Positions 40,393 to 50,044 of a stretch of 64,000 nucleotides of DNA are shown here, in pieces. The notes under the pieces were generated by a model. The model had not been told where the DNA came from. It was given only the letters and a program-made list of their open reading frames with translations, and did no database searches. Numbering within the stretch: the first letter of the stretch is position 1; each line of letters starts with the position of its first letter. Position numbers and translations under genes: made by a program. Location of the stretch: NCBI GenBank assembly GCA_039105265.1, contig JAPFFF010000005.1:5007501-5071500 (forward strand), read 5' to 3'. Source of the DNA: Tritrichomonas musculus. Lineage: Eukaryota > Parabasalia > Tritrichomonadida > Tritrichomonadidae.

Positions 40393-42015
40393 TCAACGAA
40401 CGCCAATCTTCCTAAACCTCGGATTAATAGCAACAGGGGGATGCTTCCTAGGCTGTTCATTGAACTCAGGCTTATCAAACATATTGCTTTCCCTTGGAGA
40501 ATGTTGAATTGGAGGGAGTTTTGAACCTTTTGGATCATTGGCAGCTGGCGCATTTACAATTTCTTGACGAGGAGAATTTATATTATAAACTGGGCGATAT
40601 TCATTATTTTTGTTTTTATTTGGAATTTGCTGAAAAAGAGGCTTCATAAAGGATGGACGTTGATCATCACTTTGGCGTTGCTGATGCTGCTTATGCTTAT
40701 GATAACCTTGATATGGAGGAATAACTGGATTTAATTCCATTGGTTTCTGATTGTTATTTTTGACACCATCTGCTTCATTAGGCTTATTATCTTCTTTCTT
40801 TTGATTTTTATTCAAATTAGGCTGATCTAGACAAACCTTGAGATTTTCTTCAGGATTTGAATTTGATTTCTTTTCTTCGATATCACAACCTTCAGTTAAT
40901 AGGCTGAGTGGCCGAAACTGAGGTTCACTTTTTCTAATTGGCGATTTTTTGAGATCAACTCTGTTAGGACTCCACCAATCTTGATCTGCAATGATTTTAA
41001 GTTCTGGAGTTGAAACCTGAGTTATATCTCTTGGATTTAGAGGAACAGAATCTTTAACATGTATTCTTTGATCAATTGGTTTAACAATATCTTGCTTTTC
41101 GTCATAAGATGGCTGCGGAAGATCAAGATTATTTACATTTTGTGGAATTTTTATTGTCGATAAAAGACGTGGTGATTGAAATTCGGTAATCACATCCTTT
41201 GATAAAAAAGGAAGGATCATATTTAATCTTCCTTTTACAAATGGAAGGTCAAGTATTTCATCTACTGATGGTCTTTGAGCAGGGTTAACTTGAAGTAATT
41301 TCTTTAAGACAGAAATCAAATCTGACGAATATCCGTTTGGTACATAATATTTTCCAATACAAATTCTTTGTGCAAGTTCTTTTGTGGTATTACCATCAAA
41401 TGGAAATCGAAATGTCATCATTTCATATAGCAGAACTCCAAGAGACCACATATCACATTTCTGATCATAAGGCTTTTTTCTCCAAACTTCTGGGGCAATA
41501 TACATTGGCGTTCCAATTTGAGTTTTTGCAAGCTGTGTTTGATGTAAAACTGTTGATATACCAAGATCACCTATTTTAATTAAGTCTGGTGCTGAAAGAA
41601 GAATATTAGCGCTCTTGAGATCTCTATGAACAACGCCACATGAATGAAGTACACGAAGTCCTTCAAGAATCTGTAATAAAAAACGCCAAATAGTTGTTTC
41701 TGGAAGTGGTCTTCTTCTTGCTTTTCTTCTTTCAATGAGATTCATTAGATCTCCTAATTTTGCATATTCAGTTACAATAAAAAGACGCTTTTGCTCGCAA
41801 AAAGCTTCATAAAATCTAATTAAAAAGGGCGATGTAAACGATGCCATTAGCCTGATTTCATTAACAGAATCTTCGACTTCTCTTCTTGATAATTTTCTTA
41901 AGTCAATAACTTTGACAGCATATGTACACCTATCACTTTTCCTTAATGCTTTGTATACAAAGCCATAGGATCCTTTTCCCAATATTTTTTCTTCGACAAA
42001 TCCATTTAAATTCAT
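40393..42015 (-). CDS. NEK-like Ser/Thr protein kinase
   Basis: 540 residues with an intact N-terminal kinase domain (about 4-260). Visible are the Gly loop LGKGSYGFVYKA (about 13), the catalytic Lys in CTYAVKVIDLRKL (about 36), HRDLKSANILL (about 132), DLG in place of DFG (GDLGIST, about 150, common in NIMA-related kinases), IGTPMYIAPEVW (about 169) and CDMWSLGVLLYEM (about 188). The C-terminal 270 residues are disordered, rich in Pro, Asn, Gln and Lys. NEKs are strongly expanded in ciliated and flagellated protists and act on basal bodies, flagella and mitosis. The frame opens at TTG 42018; ATG 42015 is taken. Confidence 0.88.
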   Translation of the reverse strand: MNLNGFVEEKILGKGSYGFVYKALRKSDRCTYAVKVIDLRKLSRREVEDSVNEIRLMASFTSPFLIRFYEAFCEQKRLFIVTEYAKLGDLMNLIERRKARRRPLPETTIWRFLLQILEGLRVLHSCGVVHRDLKSANILLSAPDLIKIGDLGISTVLHQTQLAKTQIGTPMYIAPEVWRKKPYDQKCDMWSLGVLLYEMMTFRFPFDGNTTKELAQRICIGKYYVPNGYSSDLISVLKKLLQVNPAQRPSVDEILDLPFVKGRLNMILPFLSKDVITEFQSPRLLSTIKIPQNVNNLDLPQPSYDEKQDIVKPIDQRIHVKDSVPLNPRDITQVSTPELKIIADQDWWSPNRVDLKKSPIRKSEPQFRPLSLLTEGCDIEEKKSNSNPEENLKVCLDQPNLNKNQKKEDNKPNEADGVKNNNQKPMELNPVIPPYQGYHKHKQHQQRQSDDQRPSFMKPLFQQIPNKNKNNEYRPVYNINSPRQEIVNAPAANDPKGSKLPPIQHSPRESNMFDKPEFNEQPRKHPPVAINPRFRKIGVR

Positions 42016-42062
42016 CAATAATTTTTTTAATAAACGTATAGATATTTAAGTACTGAAATTCT

Positions 42063-42081
42063 AATAGGTTTGAAACCTATT
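42063..42081. repeat. Perfect palindrome upstream of the kinase gene
   Basis: AATAGGTTT-G-AAACCTATT, a 9-bp stem 48 bp upstream of the kinase ATG. It may be a protein-binding site; there is no direct support. Confidence 0.4.
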
Positions 42082-42274
42082 TCAAATTTTGAATGATTCA
42101 ATATAAAATTTTCTATCTCCATCTCAATATTGAGTTATTTCATCTTAACTTGCTTCATCTTTAACTGGATTTTAATGAATAAGTAATTTATAAAGATTTT
42201 TAATTCATATCTATTTTAAAATGCTTATTATTTATATTTCTTTACATATCAATAAATACAAATAAATAATATAA

Positions 42275-43186
42275 TTATTCCCATCCAACTCTTTGAGAAA
42301 TTTCTCGCTTTCGAATCTCTCTTGCTTTTTGTGCAATCAAATCCGTTTCTCTTTCTGATTTTCTTTGCCCTTCCATTAATTTGTGAAAAGCATCATAATC
42401 AAATGTTTTTTCATACTCCATAAAAGTGGCTGGTTTTTTAGGAATACGAACAGGATGCGTTTCAGTAATAATTTTAACCGGAGGACGATCTGGCTTCTTA
42501 ATTTCTTCTTCAACAACAGGCTTTTCTTCAGTTGGTATGCTTTGAAGTAATTTTTCCAATTGTTCTGGACTTAATATAGAATCCAGCGTTATTTCATTAA
42601 TTTCAAAACAAGATTTATGAACTCGCAATTTCTTTCCATTCATCATTTCAACAACATAATACCCTTCGTCAGCTTGATTTTTATCAATGGTTCGACTCTG
42701 GTTAATAACTGAATCACGCTGTAAAAACCAATTATATATACCTTTTAAAGGGCTTGCTGACAAAGGCGCTGCACGAGCTGTTTCCTGTAAAAGTAAAAAC
42801 AAACCTTTACAAAATCTTTTTTGAGCTTCAAAAGTAGCAATCTGAGTTGAAGTTTTGGCGTCTTCTTGCCTTTTTCTTTCAGTTTCAAACCATTTGTTAA
42901 GGAATTCTGTCATTTCTTCAAAATGTGGAAAACACATTAATGGAGAAGTTCTTAATGTTTCGATATTATAAGCTGAGTGCATATATCTGGGCTTATTTGC
43001 TTGAACTGTTTTTAAGCGTTGCTGTGATTTTACATATAAAGCTTTAATAGATTTTGAAACTTGAAATGAAGGATCATGCTTTCTTATAATTCGACATAAT
43101 GCTGGATCATGAAAGTGCGGAATTCCATAAATTGGATCTTTATAAACTTCTTGTTGCTTCTTGGGTCTTCGATATGTTTTATTCAT
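42275..43186 (-). CDS. Unrecognised 303-aa basic protein
   Basis: Complete frame, family not recognised. The N-terminus is basic (NKTYRRPKKQQEVYKDP). The middle (about 95-160) is helical, with FLNKWFETERKRQEDAK and KGIYNWFLQRDSV. A proline-rich linker (about 225-245) leads to a charged C-terminal helix (about 255-303) ending KREISQRVGWE. No membrane span or signal peptide. It sits between the NEK-like kinase and the LRR gene on the same strand, with 259- and 385-bp gaps, so it is a separate transcription unit. Confidence 0.75.
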   Translation of the reverse strand: MNKTYRRPKKQQEVYKDPIYGIPHFHDPALCRIIRKHDPSFQVSKSIKALYVKSQQRLKTVQANKPRYMHSAYNIETLRTSPLMCFPHFEEMTEFLNKWFETERKRQEDAKTSTQIATFEAQKRFCKGLFLLLQETARAAPLSASPLKGIYNWFLQRDSVINQSRTIDKNQADEGYYVVEMMNGKKLRVHKSCFEINEITLDSILSPEQLEKLLQSIPTEEKPVVEEEIKKPDRPPVKIITETHPVRIPKKPATFMEYEKTFDYDAFHKLMEGQRKSERETDLIAQKAREIRKREISQRVGWE

Positions 43187-43571
43187 AAAATTTTATAAAA
43201 TCTTTTTGTAAAAAGTACGTTATTTTAATTAAATACTTTACAAACTCATTCATTTTTGCTTTCAATAACTTCGAATACCATTAGTATTGAAACTTGATGA
43301 ATAATAAAAAATAATAATAGTCAAAACATTAATTATCGAAACATTTAGTAAATATAATTAGGTATCATATCTGATTAAATATAAACATTAAAAATTATCA
43401 TGGATTTGGTAGATATGAATTCATAATAAATATAAATATAAACATGATAATTTCTAATGCTTATATTTATATTTATTATTCTTTTCTCTTTTTTTTCGGT
43501 TGGATATTTTATTTATTATTTATTTATTATAACTAATTTTCATGAAAAAAAATAAAATCGTTCAATATGCT
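43187..43571. other. Intergenic stretch
   Basis: 385 bp, AT-rich; nothing recognised. Confidence 0.5.
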
Positions 43572-46562
43572 TTAAACATTCTTTTGAACTCTCCTTCTGG
43601 TAGACTTTTTAGCACTTGTAGTTTGAACTTGATTTTCATTATCATCATCACTTAAATCATTCTGTTTTTGCCTTCTTCTAGAACTATTGTTATTATTAAC
43701 GTTTCGTCTAGATGAAGAATTTGGAGTCTGTGCAACCCTCTTTCTCTTTGAAGTTGGAGTTCTTCTTACTTCAGCTTCATCATCATCTCCATCAAATATT
43801 TTCTTACTTTTCCTGGTACTAGTTGTTGGTGTTCTACTTCTTCTTGAGTTTTGGGTTGCTGTCCTTTTTGACTTCTTTCTGTCTAATTCTTCTTCGTTTT
43901 CATCGTCTTTTTCATTTTGATCTCTTTTTGATCGTTTTGAGGTAGGTTCTGCTCTTTGTGATCTTTTAGGTGATCTTGGTGGCCTTTCAACAATTTCTTC
44001 ATCGTTATCATCATTATTTTCTTCTCGTTGTGTTCTTCTCTGTGAAAGAGGTTGTTGCTGCCTTTGTGAAGATCGGATTTTTCGATTTGAAGTTCGCTTT
44101 CTGGTTTCATTTCCTTCATTTTCATTTTCTTCATCATTAATAGCTGGCCTGTTTCTAGAACTTCTTGGAGGATTAGATTTTTTGGGAGTTGATGTTGCAG
44201 ATCGAGATCGAGTTGATGATGAATTCTTCTTTCGTCTTGACCTTTCTTCATCAGGATCTTTGATGAGATTAACTTTTGGTCGGAGAACTTGTTGACGTGA
44301 TTCACTGAAATTGCGAGGTGATCGAACACGTTTGATTGGTTCATCAAAGATTCCTGCTCTTCGATAATAATCACCGAATGCATCTGCACCATCAACTGGC
44401 GATACTGGGGCAGATAAAGCACCAACTGGTAAAGTCTTTGCAAAATCTGTTTCTCTTGACCAAACACTTGCTTGCGGGTTTGGTGTCATAGCGTATGAAT
44501 AATTAAAGTTCCTTCTCCTGCTATTGCTGGCGTTGTTATTGCTTGCGCCAAAATCGAGGATTTCAGTTCGAGTATTTTGCTGACTTGGGGAATCATTCTC
44601 TGGAAGTGGTGGAGGGACTTCATCTATAATTGGACCTGTTTCATCCAATTCTTTAATCTCATCATCTTGAAGGTAATAAGGGAATTCATCAAATAGGAAA
44701 TAACGATAAACTCTAAAAGGCCGCAGGAAATAGCTGTTGCTGCCTTCATCGATTTCAAAATGATGCCTCATATGGACCAATCCACGCTTGGTTAAAACAC
44801 CATCTGAATATAGCTTTTCAATATCATTGTAAGGATACGAAACTTTAACATCTTTTCTAATTCGTGCATAAAGTTTACCGAGATTAAAAACAGGTTCTGC
44901 TGACTTAGGGCGCATTCCATCAATAACAATAGTTTTCAATTTAGAGCATTTATTTAAAAATGAAGTAACTTGATTGTAACCTGCATCTCCACATCGAGAA
45001 TAAGTTAAGTCGAGCGTCTCAAGCGATTCTGATTCTGGAATATAAGTGAAAAGAGTTTCTAAATTAGTTCCAATGTAATTGCTGCTGTCGCCTCTCAAGC
45101 TAAGATTGGTAAGTGTTTTGCATGATTGAATAAAGAGTGATATTGATGCCATTACATCAGTTGCAGCTCCACGACCAACACATGAGTTTAATGATAACGA
45201 TTTGAAATATGGATTCTTTAACAAAAATGTAAATAATCTGGGATGAACTACATTATTATCCCATGTCAAAGCGACAAGCGACCGATAAGTGCAACGATTA
45301 ATGTATGAAAATATAGTGTTCCATTCTAAAGATTCAGGCGGGGCAATAGAAGCGATAGATAATTTCAAGCCTGTTTCAAAGTGAGCAAAGAGGAATTTTA
45401 ATAGAGGTACAACACAGTTTGGGCCAAAATCTGTTGAATTTACATTGATAGTATGGAGAGATTTAGGGAAAGTAATAATGTCATCAGTATTGATTCCGTT
45501 TGAACAATGATTTTTACTGATATCTAGAACCTTTAGATTGGATAGGACAGAAATCTGTGTTAAAACATCGTAAATTTCAAGGTCACAATTAGCTAAGCAA
45601 AGAATTTTAACAGGCGTAATTTTAGGTAAAAGTTGTGACAAATTCAAATTTTTAGTCCCACTGAAATTCATCATATAAATTGAATCAAAGATACCTGAAC
45701 TTAGGAATGTATTATAAAAAGAAATCAAAACATCACTCTGAATTGCATTATGAAATTCTACAGATTTAAGTCCACAAATTTTAATCAATCCGCCTATTAA
45801 ATTTAGATGATCTGGACTAAGATTAGAATCTGTAAATCCTATTCCAAATAGTTCTGAGTTTTTAACTGCTTGTAAAATCCTAATAAATTCAGAAAATTTG
45901 GATGTTGCAGGGCCTTGAATCAAGATATGCTTTAGGTACAATTCGTTTTGAGATAATTGAATTAAATATTCATAGTTATCGATTCCATCAATTTGGGTAA
46001 ATAATACACTCTTTATATAAGGACAGAATGGTAATATGTTAATGAAATGTGGAAGAAAGTTAGCTTGATCTTCAAATTGATTAATTGATACGCAGGGTTG
46101 ACAGCACATTAAAATTGTTTCCATTAGTTTGAAATTATCCAAATTTGGATTTTTGTAGATTTCTTTAAGTCTGAATAAAGCGCTTAAACCGTTATTTTTT
46201 TGGCGTTCAACTCGAAAATTAGTAATTATTAATTTATGTTGTTCATTTTGCGTTAAAACATGCTTTAAAACATCAAAAACACAATCAACAATAGAATTTG
46301 GATCTGGTGCATAAATTGAATATTCAGTCTTTGGAAATTTAAAAGTAATTGTATTTTCTTCAACTTTCATTCCAACCATTTCATAAAACGATAATATTTG
46401 TTTTGCTTTTCCATTTAAGTTGAATACGAATATATGTGAATCTGAAATAACAATAATCAAAGATGTTCTAAAAATATTTGCGCTGTTTACTGTTGCATAG
46501 TAAATTGCGGGTTCATTACGTAAATTAACAGCCTCAATTGCTGATTGAATAGCTGGATTCAT
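43572..46562 (-). CDS. CARMIL-like leucine-rich-repeat protein with long basic tail
   Basis: 996 residues. An N-terminal PH-like region (about 1-95) is followed by a helical linker and about 12 leucine-rich repeats of the ribonuclease-inhibitor type (about 160-560; for example LKVLDISKNHCSNGI, FKSLSLNSCVGRGA, LETLDLTYSRCGDAGYNQV). This order matches CARMIL-type actin regulators, which bind capping protein; I do not see a clear capping-protein-interaction motif. Residues 630-996 are disordered, dominated by Arg, Ser, Lys, Asn and Glu (RSRSATSTPKKSNPPRSSR). Trichomonads carry many such LRR proteins. Shadow frames over the tail are not genes. Head-to-head with the CFAP70-like gene across 164 bp. 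Confidence 0.75.
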   Translation of the reverse strand: MNPAIQSAIEAVNLRNEPAIYYATVNSANIFRTSLIIVISDSHIFVFNLNGKAKQILSFYEMVGMKVEENTITFKFPKTEYSIYAPDPNSIVDCVFDVLKHVLTQNEQHKLIITNFRVERQKNNGLSALFRLKEIYKNPNLDNFKLMETILMCCQPCVSINQFEDQANFLPHFINILPFCPYIKSVLFTQIDGIDNYEYLIQLSQNELYLKHILIQGPATSKFSEFIRILQAVKNSELFGIGFTDSNLSPDHLNLIGGLIKICGLKSVEFHNAIQSDVLISFYNTFLSSGIFDSIYMMNFSGTKNLNLSQLLPKITPVKILCLANCDLEIYDVLTQISVLSNLKVLDISKNHCSNGINTDDIITFPKSLHTINVNSTDFGPNCVVPLLKFLFAHFETGLKLSIASIAPPESLEWNTIFSYINRCTYRSLVALTWDNNVVHPRLFTFLLKNPYFKSLSLNSCVGRGAATDVMASISLFIQSCKTLTNLSLRGDSSNYIGTNLETLFTYIPESESLETLDLTYSRCGDAGYNQVTSFLNKCSKLKTIVIDGMRPKSAEPVFNLGKLYARIRKDVKVSYPYNDIEKLYSDGVLTKRGLVHMRHHFEIDEGSNSYFLRPFRVYRYFLFDEFPYYLQDDEIKELDETGPIIDEVPPPLPENDSPSQQNTRTEILDFGASNNNASNSRRRNFNYSYAMTPNPQASVWSRETDFAKTLPVGALSAPVSPVDGADAFGDYYRRAGIFDEPIKRVRSPRNFSESRQQVLRPKVNLIKDPDEERSRRKKNSSSTRSRSATSTPKKSNPPRSSRNRPAINDEENENEGNETRKRTSNRKIRSSQRQQQPLSQRRTQREENNDDNDEEIVERPPRSPKRSQRAEPTSKRSKRDQNEKDDENEEELDRKKSKRTATQNSRRSRTPTTSTRKSKKIFDGDDDEAEVRRTPTSKRKRVAQTPNSSSRRNVNNNNSSRRRQKQNDLSDDDNENQVQTTSAKKSTRRRVQKNV

Positions 46563-46726
46563 TAATAAAATAATTTTAACGAATATCTTTAACGGTCAAA
46601 AAATTAATAAGTTAAATGACATATGCCACTCAATTTTTTCATTCAAATATTTAAATGAAAATTTCAATTTGAAAAACTCGTTTTATATAAAACGGACATA
46701 TCAAAAATCTAAATCTTAATCTAAAA

Positions 46727-49660
46727 ATGACTGCGAGCGCAACTGAGTCTAAATCAGATCTCCCTCCCGCATTTCCAGAATCAAAACCGATCGATTTAAA
46801 AGTAACTGTTCATTCAATTGAAGGATTTCAATTTTTAACTGAACTTGGCGCTCACCAACTTGCAGTATCTATTCTTTTCCCTACACATTCTACTGATTCA
46901 ATGTCTCCACTTTCTCCACCAGCTGAAAGCGTTCCTTTCGAATTCTCTGAAACATATAGTTTTCAATTTTATCCAACAACAACAATAAATGCCCTTCTCG
47001 CAAATCCACTCGAATTTTTCCTTTACATTTGTACTCCTGATATGAAAAAGCAAACTCAAGTTGCCAGGTTTGTTTTTCCGTTTGATCAACTATTTTTCAA
47101 TGATTCTTACACATCAGCAATAGAAGGCAAAGTATTACCTGATGGACAGTCAGTTTTGTCTCCTGAAGGCTTAAAAATGAATATTGAATGCGCTTGGTCT
47201 GCTCCATTATTTGAACCTGAAGAACAAAAAAATTCTTTAATAGTAACTTTTAATATTTCTTCAGTTAATTCACCACCATTGGCCATGGTAAATTGCTCAA
47301 CTCAACCAAACAATCCAGCAACACATATATTTACATATACATTATTTACAGAATTACCAGATGGACAAGTACTTGTAGTTGAGGATGGGAAATTCCAATC
47401 TACAGCAGCAGATGGATCTGATGCCTTTGTTAATTTTAATTCAACTCAGAAATTCTTTGTGAATCCTGAAGAGCTTGAAAAATGGAAAGAGGCCGCAGAA
47501 AACGACCAATGCATATCATTTTATCTTAAACCAGAACTTAGTGCTTTACTTCAACCTCTTGGAATTACTCCAGACATGTATAGTGCTCTTTTTGGAATTG
47601 CCGAAGTCCCACTTTCCCACTTTGCTAAACCAGGACGATCTCATTTACAATTGACAGTTCCACTTTTAAGAGATCTTGAATATCAAGAACGTCAACCTGG
47701 AACAGTACTTCTCTCACCAACCGGATTTCCACCAGAGCCTGCTCCTGAAGCTTCTAAAAAGAAAGCAGCAGGAAAGAAAATATCTCCTTCAGCTCGAACA
47801 CCAGCTACTACAAAAGGAAGGACAACATCAACCCCAACCTCAAAGAAACCTCGTGCTTTATCAGCCAAAGAAAAGAAAATGCTAGCACAACTTCAAACTG
47901 TTATGAAATTTGAAGATGATGCTGACTATTTCAAGCAATCAACAACTCAATTGAAACTTGAAATTCTTTTATCAAGACCAATTATTCCTCGTCCAGCCAC
48001 ACCAGCTTCGACTAAAACTCCCGAAGAAATTGTCAAACCACTTCCTAAGATGCATGAACAAAGGCTAGCTGATGCAACTGAAGAGTTTTGCCGTCAATTA
48101 GAAATCTCGATTGAGAAACTTCAATCAAGTGATATGAAAGGTGAAGCCTTCACTAGTTTAAAGCACTTAATCAAGGAAAGCCTTAAACCATCAATTGTTG
48201 AAATAGTTCGCCAAGTTTTCCTATTAAAAGAAGACGATGAAGACAACGATGAAGATTCTAGTAAAAAATCGAAGAAAGAAAAACCTCCAGAAATTACTCC
48301 ATCATTTATATCAGAACTTAGAACTTTCTTGCTTACAAACCTCAACAAAACAATCAACACCAAATTTGATCTCGCCTTTCCACACGCTTCTCCTTATCCT
48401 CCAGAGATGGATGTACAACATATTACAAGCCGAATTATAGAACAAAGCTATCACAAAACTGATAATCTTGAATATCTTTACCAGAGAAGATGCGAATTAG
48501 ATCCACTTAATGCAACGTGGCCATTCGAATTTGCTCTTTACTACAATGACATTAATTCACCAAAAGCTTTAGAATACTTTTCAAACGCTATCTCAATCGA
48601 TTACAACTTCACAGCAGCAATTCTAGGATTTTGCGCTCAACTCGCTAAAAGCGGTAATCGTGAGGACTGTGTTGTCCTTCTTAATATGCTGGACAATCGA
48701 AAACCAAACGATCCTACTGTTACAGTATGTCTTTCGATATTATATCAATTAATAGAGTCATCAAAAAGTGATGAATTTTTAGCAAAAATATCTCAAATGT
48801 CTGCAAATTTACCGAAATCGCCTAATTTAATCGCAGCTGCTTCTCTTCTCGAAGTTCATGATACATTCTTATCCGAGATCATGCTCACTCGCGAACAGCT
48901 ACAGTGCCAACAATCAAAAGATCTTCTCATACTACTTGCTAAATTTACTCAACAGAACGGTGAATATTCCCGTGCTCAAGAATATCTTAAAGAATGTCTC
49001 GAAGCTAACCAAGAAGACTTAGCTCTTTGGAAGATGCTAGGAGAATATCAATATTCAGCAGGTGAACTTGACAAAGCTCTGGTCTCATTCGAAAAACTTC
49101 TTGCATTAGCCGAACAACCAGATCCAGAAATTTGCCTTCGTCTTGCTCTTATCAATATCATTCACAGCAACTATGAGAAAGCTTATGATCTTCTCATGTA
49201 CACAGTTCAAAATACAGAAATTGCCCTTGCTTGGACCTGTCTTGGTGTTTGTTGCCTCAGAATGGAACAATATGATGAAGCTGAAGCATCACTTTCACAG
49301 GCAAATGAAATGAACAAATGGGATCCTACTACTTGGGGCTATTGTGCAGTTTTATGTGGAAAATGCGGAAGGAGAATCGAAGGTGAACAAGCTTTGATTC
49401 TTGCAACAAAATTGAAATTGCGTGATTTTAGGCTAATAGGTGAAATTATTGACTTATATGATGAAATTGCTCAAGGAGAAGAAACAAGGATTTGTTTGAA
49501 CTCGCTAAAAGGCATTGAAAAGGATGAATGCCATTCTTCCCTTGAACCAGATGATGCTGCTAATCATACTGTAAGTAGTGTCGAAAATAATAATACCGAG
49601 GAAGAAGAACAAACAGAAATTCTTGTTAGTGATACTGAAGAGGAAAAAATAGAAAATTAG
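46727..49660 (+). CDS. CFAP70-like axonemal TPR protein
   Basis: 977 residues. The N-terminal half contains beta-rich, C2-like segments (about 15-140 and 155-330; KVTVHSIEGFQF, SLIVTFNISSVNSPP), a basic Ala/Lys/Thr linker (about 340-385) and an acidic patch (EDDEDNDEDSSKK, about 503). The C-terminal half (about 590-940) is a tetratricopeptide array (ALYYNDINSPKALEYFSNAI, LWKMLGEYQYSAGELDKALV, AWTCLGVCCLRMEQYDEAEA). This C2-plus-TPR layout and the length match CFAP70/TTC18, an outer-dynein-arm-associated flagellar protein, which fits a flagellate. The tail after 945 is acidic and disordered. Confidence 0.7.
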   Translation: MTASATESKSDLPPAFPESKPIDLKVTVHSIEGFQFLTELGAHQLAVSILFPTHSTDSMSPLSPPAESVPFEFSETYSFQFYPTTTINALLANPLEFFLYICTPDMKKQTQVARFVFPFDQLFFNDSYTSAIEGKVLPDGQSVLSPEGLKMNIECAWSAPLFEPEEQKNSLIVTFNISSVNSPPLAMVNCSTQPNNPATHIFTYTLFTELPDGQVLVVEDGKFQSTAADGSDAFVNFNSTQKFFVNPEELEKWKEAAENDQCISFYLKPELSALLQPLGITPDMYSALFGIAEVPLSHFAKPGRSHLQLTVPLLRDLEYQERQPGTVLLSPTGFPPEPAPEASKKKAAGKKISPSARTPATTKGRTTSTPTSKKPRALSAKEKKMLAQLQTVMKFEDDADYFKQSTTQLKLEILLSRPIIPRPATPASTKTPEEIVKPLPKMHEQRLADATEEFCRQLEISIEKLQSSDMKGEAFTSLKHLIKESLKPSIVEIVRQVFLLKEDDEDNDEDSSKKSKKEKPPEITPSFISELRTFLLTNLNKTINTKFDLAFPHASPYPPEMDVQHITSRIIEQSYHKTDNLEYLYQRRCELDPLNATWPFEFALYYNDINSPKALEYFSNAISIDYNFTAAILGFCAQLAKSGNREDCVVLLNMLDNRKPNDPTVTVCLSILYQLIESSKSDEFLAKISQMSANLPKSPNLIAAASLLEVHDTFLSEIMLTREQLQCQQSKDLLILLAKFTQQNGEYSRAQEYLKECLEANQEDLALWKMLGEYQYSAGELDKALVSFEKLLALAEQPDPEICLRLALINIIHSNYEKAYDLLMYTVQNTEIALAWTCLGVCCLRMEQYDEAEASLSQANEMNKWDPTTWGYCAVLCGKCGRRIEGEQALILATKLKLRDFRLIGEIIDLYDEIAQGEETRICLNSLKGIEKDECHSSLEPDDAANHTVSSVENNNTEEEEQTEILVSDTEEEKIEN

Positions 49661-50044
49661 GAAGCTGGAAGCAAAAGGAAAAAAACAATATTATTATTAT
49701 TTATAAAATTAATTTTGTTTTTATAACTTTTTAACTTGATTTTTTTTAACTATATTAGTCTTTCTAATCTATAGATGCTTTTCTATAATTCATTATCTGC
49801 TTGTTTCATGATTCTTCTTCACATCAAATTTAATCGTTTTTTTTGAATATGGTTAACAATTTTTCTTTGGTCTTTCTTAACTCTTTACAAAATCTGTAAT
49901 TGAATTTACTAAATCATTATTTATGAGATTTATTTAATAATAATAAAGAAAAAATATTTATTTACCAATATTTTATAAAAATGATATAAACATTCATTTG
50001 AAAAGTTTGGTGTAATTGAAAATTTTTTCAAAGATTGATTTGGA
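49661..50044. other. Intergenic stretch
   Basis: 384 bp, AT-rich. TCAAAG at 50028-50033, about 12 bases before the next ATG, is a weak Inr candidate; otherwise nothing. Confidence 0.45.

Noticed and set aside
43687-44467. Frames on both strands overlapping the LRR gene tail
   Set aside because: Shadows of the Arg/Ser/Glu-rich disordered tail in other frames.
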